Source: Bolinopsis microptera
Lineage: Eukaryota; Ctenophora; Tentaculata; Lobata; Bolinopsidae
Assembly: GCF_026151205.1 (NCBI RefSeq)
Contig: NC_087077.1
Location: 16,716,983 to 16,780,982, forward strand
Reading direction: 5' to 3'
DNA: 64,000 nucleotides
The notes beneath the pieces are model-generated. The model made no database searches and was not told the origin of the DNA. It was given only the letters and a program-made list of their open reading frames with translations. Position numbers and translations under genes: made by a program. Shown in pieces: positions 27,101 to 39,100 of this stretch (position 1 is its first letter; every line of letters starts with the position of its first letter).

Positions 27101-30100
27101 TACTATTTTTGTCTATTTCCAAAGAAGAAGGAATCATAGTAAAGCTAAGTAAACGTTTCTGAGTAGTGTGCAATGTTCGGATTGTAATAATATTAGAACT
27201 ACAGAACAAGATCTGATCCTGTGATGAATTAGGTCAGTCTGCTGAAATCACGATGAAGAAATCTTACATTGTAGTACTTCAGCATACGAAAGCATCATAA
27301 TTTGGAATTTGGATCAATGTACACGCCACAAATTAGTGGAAATATGAAATTCTTGGAAACTAACTTATAGTAAGTTATGTGACGATCTTGAAGGGCATAT
27401 CATTTAGCTCTCTCACATTTCCGGTTTCCCTTGTGGTCTCTACAACCCAGATATTGTTCAATATCAAGAAATCACGTACATATGCACATGTTATTATGAT
27501 TATACGAGCTGACACGGGTCTCAACGGCACTGGAGAAATGGCCATGGGCGGACTTATGGCGGATAGAGTTCTATGGAGACAGCGCATCAATACTCGGACG
27601 CTGAAGCCGCCTTAAGTCAAGTAAGTCATTATGATTATTATCCAAATACAACCCAGATATTGTTCAATATCAAGAAATCACGTACATATTCATATGTTAT
27701 TATGATTATTATCCATTATTAAATATTTAATAAAACCACCTGTTCCTACACAGATGTGACACTATTATAGTTAATATAATAGCCTCTTCTCAGCATTGCC
27801 ATTAAGTTTATCGTATCTCTATAACTCTCTATTTACTCAATCTTATTACCTAGAATATTAGGATCTAGGTAAGACAAAGTAGATTCCCAGACTTCATGAG
27901 AACACACGGTTACGACTGATTCGAAGACCCGGCCGTTAACCTTATTAGTTATTATAACCTTTCTGTAACTATATTGTCCTCTGGTTGATATTGCCAATTT
28001 CCTTTCTACCCAAGGTGACACATGTTGTATATTATGCAAGGTTTTATTTGCTGTGCTGTGATATTAATTATGCTTATAGTTATATACAAATTTGATGCCA
28101 AGATAGTGATTTAATTACCTACCACTATCTCCGATATCCTTACTCGGATATCATTAGATTATCAATAACTTGTCACTTGTTGCTGGGTTATAAGGTTATG
28201 TTGGCAATATAATCTAGTTGGGAAGTCGTCGACACTTTCAATATGAATCAGTTGTGACAGTTATTAAGTTATTAACAATAACGGTAATAATACTGTAATA
28301 AATCCCTCACTCACCAAGTAACCAAGACTCTTCAGAGAGATGCTGACAGTTCCTATTGTTGTTTCTTTATTTTCATCTTCCACAAACGGATCCTCACTCT
28401 GGGGTGACTGGGATGTTAAAGTTCAGAAACAAAACATGGGTATGATAATTATAAAAAAACACAACCGAGAATATTATGTTGATTAATGTAATGTTGTAAT
28501 AGTTCGGGAGGGGGCTGCAGCTGGGGTAAACTTTATTTTATTTTCTAAAGTTTGAAAAGTATTTGATAATCAAAAGTTTACTAGAAGAGATGCTTAGGAG
28601 ACTAGAGATCAAGAGATACAAAGAAAATAGTCTGTATCATGACTAATAGTCTGTATCATGACTAATATATAGATTTCACGGATCACTGGCGGCCGATCAG
28701 TCAAGGCAGACTAGTTGCTTGGTGCCAAACAAACTCCAGATCTTAGTCCCTGAAGATTAATGTCTCTTCTTATCATTGATGGTTTTTTATTCTTACTGTC
28801 TTCTTTGATATCAGCGTTTATTTCTGGCTTATCAGGAGACAGTAATATAGATAAATAGAAATTACCCATAATAATAACATAATATAAACTATAATAAAGT
28901 TTAGCCCATGGATTTTGCATTCAAACATCACTGGATACTATATAGTTGTCCTTAACATTCTGAATTTATTTCTACTGTCATAACTATTTCGGACCAGATT
29001 AATATATAATTCTTATATTCTTATCACGTAGAGCACAAGTTCAATTTATAATTGTTTTTTTTTTGTTTGCTTTTGAGAAAAATATGCAGAGTTCCTAAAA
29101 GACGCCTTCCACAAAGGATGAAGGCCTTAATTATAATATGATCGTTTAAAGAATAAAGGACGAGCCGACTAAGAATTGCTTCGATTCATTGTCAAAGTTA
29201 GAAACTAGGTTCACCCGTTCACATAATTATCGATACTAAATGTTTGTGATATTTGTATAACTTCAATGCTCCATTAAAGTTATCAATTAGAGTCTAACTA
29301 CCACCTTAAGAACTGAGTCGTTTTGGAGAAATTCCACATTGGATTAATTGAAATTATTAAGAAATTCTTTGTTTTATTTTATTGTTATTATTTCCATAGT
29401 TAACATCTCAAATTACTTTCTAAGTCCCCGTTACAGTCATCGTTTATAGTTTCTTCATTTTCTAACTTTGTAATTCTTTCTTCTAGATATCTTTATTCGC
29501 TGTTTTAAATATCGTTTACTCTTAATTTCGTGACAATCTGCCAATTTTTCATATAACCGAGCAGTCTTGACGACCATACAAATACAATGCAAAACAGAGC
29601 TTGAAGTTTATCTATAACACCGTTCTGTTACTTTTAGCGTTCAAGAAAATAACCCAGAGTTACTAAACGATTAAAAAGATTAAATCAAGAGAGCCGTCAG
29701 CATGAAATCTCACGTTATCATGTGATGTTGTCATGTTGAGTCTTTGTCAATCTGTACCTGTAACTGAATGATTTGTTTGATCGGTATAGATATAGTCATC
29801 TGTATATCATCTGTATCATTCTATTGTTTTATCAAAATTTGAGGGAGAGTCCTCGAAATATAAATGGACCACTCCGGTAAGTGGACCACTCCGAAGACGT
29901 TTCTTGGTTACTATGTGACATGTGAGTTATACATTTGTTCTAAGAACGACACACTAGTTCTGGGATAATTTCTAATTTAAAGGTAGGGCCACCAACTGGC
30001 CACCACAATACGGCCACCATATGGCCACTGTACAGCCTTTTTACGGCCACTATACGACCACAAAGTTGCTTTGGTCGTTAAAAAATAGAACCCTCATAAG

Positions 30101-33100
30101 GGTACTATTTCTCAAAATAACTTGATTTCTGATAAAACATTGTTTGTCGTTAAATGCAATCTTTGTTAGCTTGTAAAGAGGTAGGAGAAATGTGATCAAA
30201 GTTTCAATTTCATAACTTTTACCAGTCATGACTATGATAGTACTCTAATTTCTCTAAATATTTCTTGATCTTCTGAGCTTAGGGGTTAAACGAAAGCGTC
30301 ATAAAATGCTAAGCAAATTATAATCTTAGCTTTATTTTTAAGAACTACTTTAAAAAGTAGCATTGATTGAGGTCATCATAGCGTCACTTTCTTAAATTAT
30401 TTGTCATAATACGGAGTTCCTTGACCCGGTTATAACTAGGATGGTTAATTAATATCCCTGATATTTAGGATGTCTTTATTAATCAGACAATATGGACCAG
30501 TGTCCAGTATCCAGTGACCACCATGTGATGATACTACACCTATAAAGTATAGTGAACCATTTTACCGTCCATTTCTAGAGAACACTCAACACATAGCCAT
30601 GGAATGGACTCACCGGTTTTATTCGATTTTAGGTCGCGTACTACATATCTCCGTTTAAAGTACGGGAATTTGATTAAAATTGACAGCATATCATTTGTGA
30701 GTAGCTAACGAGCAGAAAAATCAGGAGAACTTAGAATGGCATAAGAAGATCGTTGCATCACACATAAGATCTAAGAACTTTCTGAAGTTGCTTATTACCA
30801 GCATTGATCTTATATCTTTACATTAATTAAACTTCAAGACAGTGTCATTCTTAAAGTCTGAACGAATACTTCAAAATGTTTATTCCAGAAAAGGGTCTAG
30901 TCCTCGCCACTATTCAATTCTATTTAAATTCTGTCATCAAGGTTTTCCAAACATAGCTGACTCATGACTGTACGTCTATACAACGTGTTTCATTACCAAA
31001 ACAAGGACCAAAAAAAGTTTGAGCAAAATTTCTGAGAGTGAGATACTATGTACTACGAGGATGTGAATTGTGAGCAGGTTTGGTTAAGTATCGAATCCAA
31101 TCCTTTTCGCTGGGTAAAATTGGTCACGTTATCTATCAACTAATTGTGCCTCGTGAGTCGTGACTACCGCTTACAATAGTTAATAGTACTATGTTTACAG
31201 TATGCACTGAAGGGGTATCCTAGGAAGTTTCTTGAACTTTTAACAGGTACCCCTCCTCATTTAACCCTCAATTAAGCTTCCTATCATTCGGCTGTGTCGA
31301 CCGAGGAGATCGCATAGATCCAATGGATCCTTAGCTACTCCCTAGACTAGGCGACACTGGGATTCGAACCCTGAACCTTCTGCGCAGAAGGCGGATGCTC
31401 TAACAACTAGGCCACCTAGCCCCCTTACAATGGTTATTACAGTTTGAGAGTGCCAGTACCGCAGTGGGATCGAGAGGAAATGAAGACAGTAATTATATCC
31501 ACCAGCGTGCGCTTTTTCGCATAGCGGGCTCTCACCAGCCCGCTGTCAAAGGGCCCGATATCTCTACAGCCCGCTCATGATATAGCCCGCTAACAAGTGA
31601 CATTTAATTTGACCAGTAGCAATATAGCCCGGAGTTCTTTAAAATATTTTCAGTTTCTGTATCGTCTCCATGTGAAATTCTATAAGACAACAACTTACAA
31701 GTTACTTAGAACTATAGTTGAAACAGGTTTAATTCATTAACGATGAATTCAATTGCAATAATCGTACAGTGAGCTAATTAGTGTAGTTTCTGTTTCTAAA
31801 TTCCCACGGCAATATGCAGTGGATGTAAAGAATGTTAAATGTATCAACTGTAAACTCTGAGCTCACCCTCTATCGGACGCTATATCAGTTGTCACGCAGT
31901 TTGCCATGATTGGCTCATAATTAACACGTGACACTGACACACTGTTACTATGGTTACCAAATTCGTGGAGACGTCCAGACTAAATTCTAAGCCGGTGATC
32001 TCTATTATAGTATCGATAATTGTTTTGTGTTTACCATTTCAGTTGTGTTTACCATTTTCATTTCACTAGTTCAGTCGATAAATCTTGAAATGTAGGCCGA
32101 AATTTTACGTGTTATTCTATTGTGTTCCCAAAAGATATTTTGCCCTGTTTTTGTTTTGAAACTGCCATTTAAATTAATGTTATGAATTTGATCTTTAACT
32201 TTCATATTAAATGTCCATGATCAGACTGTGATCTCGAGCTCTCTGGGTTACTACTTTTGATTGTCCAGTCACTCAGTAGCTGCTACAGAAACTGTAGTAA
32301 CTGGTTACCCGGGTAACCCTGGTTACCCAGGTAACTGACATGATAATGACAACTAATTTGGTAGTAGAGGGCTCTGTGGCGACTGGTGGTGCTTGTTCTG
32401 GTTCCAGGGAGGGTGAGGGGAGAGAGGTAGAGAAGTATAGAGGAAGAGTAGGAGAGAAAGAGAGGGAGAGGAGGAGAGAGGGAGATAAAGAGAGAGAGGG
32501 ATAGAGGGAGAGAGGGACGTAAGGAGAGTGGGAGAAGGAGAAAGGAAGATAGGGAGAGAGTGAGAGAGGGATAGAGGGAGAGAAGGAGAGAGGCCTATAT
32601 TTTGATCGTTTACATTAAAATATGTACCTGAAACAATGAGCTGAAACATTGTTTGATAGCAGCCGGTTTTACGTTCTATAGTCAGTCATTTTGGCCTGTT
32701 TTACATCTTAAACCAAAAGCAACATGATTTTTTCGTAACTTTTCTGAAATCTTGTACATTAATTTTTTGTGATTGTTGCAAACTGAAGCTTCGTGATAAA
32801 CACCCGCTGATGGATATACACGATATCATTCCTCACCTCGAGGGCGGCACTATCTTATTAGAAACATGTTGAAAGTAAAAGTGAAACTAAATTAAAAACG
32901 GATCTCTTGAAGAAACTTAAGACAGTAAAAACTAATATCTGTAAGAAAAAGCTCACGCTGGTGGATATAATCCACATCACCTCGACCCGCGGGCGGAAAA
33001 ATCGTATAGCACTCGGGCCCGATGGGCCCTCCGTGCTATACGAAAATATGTCCTCCTCGGGCTAGCGCCCTCAGGGACATATGAAATATTGCACGCGCGT

Positions 33101-36100
33101 GCGCGTGCAATATTTTGTTCCGCCCGCGAGTCTCCGGTGATATGTATATATATTAGAACATGTATTAGAACATCATCGATATGTGGACCCCTATTTTACA
33201 GGATTACCCAAATCTTGACAATGTCATAAATAGCAATCTTCTGATTAGGGAAACGGCCAATATCTAATGACGACTAGCTAGATGTTATTGCAATATTCAG
33301 AACCGTTACGACCGCCTCCGCAGCTGTGTTAGATTATAGTTATAATATATTGAATATTTAAATTTAGCCGTTTTATACATTTAACTTTAGATAAAACTTG
33401 TCAAAAATGTAAGGTTTTGCTTGCCCAGTTGCTCAATGGGTGTTTTAAACCTAGTTACTACACATTATAGGTGCTATTTTATCGCTAAATGATGTGCGTT
33501 GTGCAGTGTAAAAATATATTATATAATACGCAACTTATCACAGTTTGGGGCACTCTGTCTCTTTCGACACTATTATCGTATTATATATTCAGTTAATTAT
33601 CCCAAGACCCAAGTTATAACTCAATAACTTGGGATTATTATGGACGTGTCTCTAGGAACATTATTATATAATTAGATTTTACCTTCCAAATATTTATCAC
33701 TAAGTCGACAGACCAAGCTGTTGAACAGCTGCATTAGATTATGATTACCATGTTAACAGCTAAAATATATTAACATAATATTATTCATTCATTCATCTGG
33801 TGGGTCAGCATGGTCCATTCTCATTCAGCTCACTGAATCAAGGCAGTAAGGTAGTAGTGTCAAAAGTCGGGGTGAGATGTGCCGAGAGCAGGAATTGAAC
33901 CCACGACCTCCCGAAAACCATTCAGGTGCTATACCATTAAGGGGTCCGGGACTCTAGGGCGTAAGACTCTAGGGCGTAAGGCTTCAACCCTAACCCTAAC
34001 CCTAACCCTAACCCTAACCCTAACCCTAACCCTAACCCTAACCCTAACCCTAACCCTAACCCTAACCCTAACCCTAACCCTAACCCTAACCCTAACCCTA
34101 ACCCTAACCCTAACCCTAACCCTAACCCTAACCCTAACCCTAACCCTAACCCTAACCCTAACCCTAACCCTAACCCTAACCCTAACCCTAACCCTAACCC
34201 TAACCCTAACCCTAACCCTAACCCTAACCCTAACCCTAACCCTAACCCTAACCCTAACCCTAACCAGCCGTAGACTCTCACGCCGTAGAGTCTTACGCCG
34301 TAGAGTCCGGACCCCACCATTAAGCTATCTTGCCGACAACTCAATTCCAACAATTCACTAATTGAAACGCAAAGTGTAAAACTATTTAAGGGGAACTCTC
34401 ACTTTTTCAGCACTTTTATAATGATATGGTTTCACAATATCCAGGCTGGATACCGTACGTGTAAACTTGCATTGTTGAGAGGTTGATTGTTTCCTGATGG
34501 TCTGATATAGTTGCCTGGTCAGTTTCCGTCAACGTTCTTTTTCTTGGCTATAGCCGTACAATTTCTCTGGCTTCGACTTGGCAAATACTTCTATTCAAAT
34601 ATCTTATAAGTTGCCACACTTTGTAAATTGTGGCCAAATTTAGTGCTTTCCGGTGTTTATTGTTTAATCACACCTGCTTTTAAATCCCAAATGCTTTTAA
34701 ATCGCACCTTTTTTACGCAAATATATAATATTAACTTCAAATACAGAAGTTTCATTATCAAAATTTACTGTAAGACTAGACGTTTACTTAATGAAGGATC
34801 ATGGATTATTAATTAGCGCGTTATATTTATTAATACTTACCACGCGGCACGCGTTCCTTTTAGAAAATGTTAAATTTAGTCACATGTATCACAATCTACT
34901 TGATACAAAGTACACAAATATTTTGGGGTCAAACTTTCACATATTATTATACCGGAAGTGCAACCGAATCGCCGATCCAGGAATGTTCAAAAAATTAGGA
35001 TTTTGTAACTTCGTTTATGAAAGGTTTTAGAAGTAAGCAACATACAAAAATTACCGGAATGAGTGTGGGTGAGTCAAGGTTTCAAGGTCCCAAACCCTTT
35101 AGTTTGCGAGCTATAAAAGCCAAACAATGTGACCCGAAACCAACAAAACTTAAGATTTTGTAAATTACCGTGGAACAAGGGGGTTTTCTCAGTAATGTGA
35201 TGTTAATGATATTGTGTATATCATTAACATCACAGAATGCTGTTTTAAGCAGTATATAGAACATGTTTACCAGGTCCATGATAACATATAGTTAATATAG
35301 ACCACTTCCAGTGACTAACCGGACATTAATCTTAAGGATGTGCTCCCATCACAGCTATAAGTAGTCATCCGTAGAAAAGCGAATAGGATTAGCCCATTGT
35401 AGCTTTTTCTTCTATTATATAATATAGAGCAGTTGGTAGGAATAGCCCACAGCTGTTCCCTGTCTTTTATTAACAGCCCCAAGCACTATAAGATCTGGGA
35501 GTGCGAGGCTGTCAGGCTCCTAGTTAGCAATTATTGTGTAAACTATAGCCACTCAAGAGAAAACTTAAGAAATTTTGAAAGGGTTGTTAAAGTTATACAA
35601 CACTAGATAAATGAAGTCATAGAATCGTAAATTCTTGGGTTTGGAATTTTGTTTGCGTTTTACTCGAAAAATGAAGGGTTTCGGACATTGAAACCTTGAT
35701 TAGGCCCCACTAACATGCTCATTCGGGTGATTACTGATCATTTGTTGTTGTTGTTGTTGTTTTTTAACCAATCTGGTTCCGAAACACTCATGACTCGCCG
35801 CATGTGGTTCGTGAGCTTCTCAAACCCTTCATAAGCGAAGTTAAAATTCTTAAATTTGTTCGGTTTCACGACACATTTTTTGGCTTTTAAGGGGACCGGG
35901 GGGGGGGGGGGGGGGGTCTTCGTCAAAATTATCTCGAAATTGATTTCATAGTTGTTTCTGGTAGAGGGGAGTGATATCTATCAACTGCTTTTGGTCCGAT
36001 GGAAAAATATTGTTCCTAGACGAAATTAGCGCCGTTCAAAGGTCAGCGCTTATGTGTAATTGTATTGCGCAAGCGATTTACAATCCTGATTTCAAGACCC

Positions 36101-39100
36101 CCCGGCCCCCTTAAATCGAAAAACAAGGGGTTTGTGACCCTAAAACATTGACTCGCTTACGTACGTTAATAATATAGATATGACATTCGTTGAATTTATG
36201 CGACAGGTAATATAACTACTTTGTTAAGTTATATTGCTTCAACCTGTCAAAGAATCGTTTAAGACTGTAAAACGAGGGGGGGGGGGGGTATTAAGGATGG
36301 GATAAGTAATCCGTATTGGTAGTTGTTAAGCTACATAGGTTTGTTCCTGTTAATATAACATAAAATGTTAATTAACTTACAGCGGGTACTGACTCCCAAG
36401 ATTCGTCACCCTCCACAAACTGTTGGTACATTTCCTCCATCTTATACTTGCGAGAGATGAAGTCTTCACGTGACAGGAGGTAGGAACAGGAAGTCAGGTA
36501 CGAGAACATGCTCACCATCGCCTGAAATATTTCATTGTGTTCAAACGAGAACTTTCATACTTAACCGCAATTAGTTTTATTCAGATTGATATCTAATGTA
36601 CTCTGTTTTTGAGCAGTTGCCAACAAAGCAGAATTGCGGATAAAAATGACCCCGTCGAGCTAGAACATGCCAAATTTTCCGAAGCATCTTCTCAACCGCA
36701 AACTGAGGTTTCTTGGCGTTGAGTTCCACGAGAAGAAAATTCTTGTTACATGATCAACCCGCCACTTAAATTTATTAATTTAATGTTAATTTATGAAGAG
36801 TCATGACGTCAAGGGAAACGTGATTTAACTTTCATTCAATAAAATGAACTTTACTTCGTCTTGTACAAGTTTGTTATTGTAAGACTACAGGTATATGATA
36901 GGTCGGCAGACGATGTAACAATTTACTTTTAATTTTTTAAACCGTTAACTTTCTGAAATATGCAAATTCAATTTTACAGAATAGTTATTTATGAACTTGG
37001 TAACTATAAACCGCACGGATCGATGGTTCATTGACCGTAATATCATAATCTTTATTTTTCGATGATTTAGTCCTTTTTTGCTCCTTTTTTCTTAGTTACT
37101 AGTGGACCTATAAGAAAACTGCTTAATACCATTGACAAATATTTAACATTCCGTGATTTTATGAGTTTTCTGAAATATGTAAATTCAATTGAACAGTTAA
37201 CGATCATTTATGAACATAGAAGCTAACCGCACGGTACTTCGTGATATAGATATAATATCCTTTTCATTTCGATAATTTAGTCCTTTTTTTGCTCATTTTG
37301 TCTTAGTTGAAGGGCTTATAATTAGTATTATATAAGAAAACTGCTCACCACATTCAACCCCATTTAACAACCACTAGAGTGCTGGCGAAGAGCCAGCTAC
37401 AATCACTACATCCTCCACAATACAGTTATTATGGTGGCGAGGATCAGATGTCAGGAATCAGGTGTCTAGATTGGAAACTTTGAGTTCAGACTTGGACACC
37501 GACTGCGCCAGGTATCAAGGGGGCCATGCACTACAATGGAACACGGTACGACAGTGAATACTACAGCGGAATACGGTACGGTACGGCACTACACACCCAA
37601 AAGGGAGGACAATACCGTGGAATCACTGGACAGTGGACACTCACATAAATTCTATGTTTGAATTTATTTCTCTTAGACTGCTCCTCTCCCATCATTAAAG
37701 CTGAAACATGTTCATTTTATATCTGGCTGAGATAAAGTTCTATCAAGCTACAGATACTAAGATGAGCCATGAATCTTGATTTCTTATTTTGCAGCTCTGT
37801 TAACGTGACATAACGGCTCTGTGTACGTGACATCTAGAACCTAGAGAGTCAAATATATATTCGTCTAGAACAAATGTACAAAAGGGGCGCAAATTACCAA
37901 ATGTGGCCACTGGACAAGATTCAAATAGCTCTTTAGGGAGAGTGAGTGTTGAACACTCGGCTTTGTAAAGGAGCCTCGTGAGCTGCAAAACCTGACTAGG
38001 AGCTCATACTTCATATTCATAAGTTCATATTATAGTTATGAATATTGAATGATATTCGGGGTTCACCATCTTTTGTTATCAAGAACAAGCAACTCTTGCT
38101 TGAACAGATTAATGACCTTTGCTGTGATGCCCTATACTACTACAAATCCGTCGTTGTGTAGCAACTAACAGAGCGAAGTTCACCAACCCCATTAATTCAC
38201 CACTCCACCAGCTAACTTTCTGTTGAACGAGCTGTTTGGTTATATCCTACAACTTTGCTCAGGATACGATATAAGGAGCTGGAATAAAGGCCCAGTTGTA
38301 TTCTCAACAGAGCTGTACCGTCCAACCAAGTCCCAAATGTTAATCATCCTGGCAGTATAAGTGGTGATTTCGTCAGAGCTCTAGCCTTGAAAACGTTAGT
38401 ATTCGAGCCACGCTCAAAGATTCCCCGCTCCCTCTTCTAATCACATAATCGCTCATTATATAACAATGGGCTAAACAATACTATTAGTATTCCCCATTAT
38501 AATACACTCTCCCTGTCTTTACCCCGTTATTTGAAACTTTAGCTTCAAGTTAAAGGAGAGACATCAAAAGAAAAGCTGTTGAAAGATAGTATTTGTAGTG
38601 TTTTTTATAAGAGTTGTATCGATTAGATATAGACGGGGCCCGGTCGCAACAACCGGTTCCAAACAAATATTCATTACTTCTCAGCATATTATCATTATTA
38701 CAGTTTATCTTTGCTTTCTTATTTTTTCTTCATTTTATCACAAAAATCACAGAGACTCTCTGGTAGTCTAAAAGTTATATCTGCTTTATCTACAATATGT
38801 GCAATATAATGTGCAATATGTGCAATGTGTGAAATATGTGCAATATGTGCAATATGTGCAATATGTGCAATAATCTGATATAATCATGTACTATGATATA
38901 CTTTGTGTACGATGAGCCTCAGTTGAATCATCCATATTTGTGGACCCCATTAATAAGCTCCAATAATTGTTTCGTCAGACCCCCTGTGAAGTGTGAATGA
39001 TCTCCAGCAGCGCCGTCTTGATTGGAGATCTGTAGTCTGTACATGTTGTTCATACTTGCTTCGTAAAAGAACATCGGGGGCAACAGTCGAGGGGGAGTAC

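Larger units (their letters stand above)
33782..34345 (-). mobile_element. tRNA-derived SINE interrupted in its tRNA head
   Basis: On the minus strand, removing 33933-34315 restores a tRNA-like head: A box TAGCTTAATGG, anticodon stem CCTGA/TCGGG with loop ATGGTTT, and B box GGGTTCAATTCC with a five-pair T stem. The acceptor stem has two mismatches, so this is a SINE head, not a working tRNA. A body of about 85 bp follows, ending in a GAAT-type tail near 33785. Pol III transcription would need the A and B boxes, now about 400 bp apart. Confidence 0.75.
28408..36380. other. Kinesin intron b-c (8.0 kb)
   Basis: It contains two tRNA-derived SINEs, the three-hairpin element, a purine tract, the CCCTAA-bearing element and a TTAA foldback derivative. 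Nothing recognised in 28420-29970, 30070-31200, 31600-32270 or 34350-35180. Confidence 0.6.

Noticed and set aside
31351-31424. Functional tRNA gene
   Set aside because: The anticodon loop has six bases when the stem is paired and the acceptor stem has mismatches; a SINE head is likelier.
32353-32649. 98-residue Ser/Leu/Pro frame on the minus strand
   Set aside because: It comes from the GA-rich purine tract; composition is that of the repeat.
33881-34341. tRNA gene with an intron
   Set aside because: The interruption is in the D-arm, not next to the anticodon, and has transposon ends and a target duplication.
33879-34361. Long open frames of Thr-Leu or Gly-Leu repeats
   Set aside because: They are translations of CCCTAA and its complement, which have no stops in these frames.
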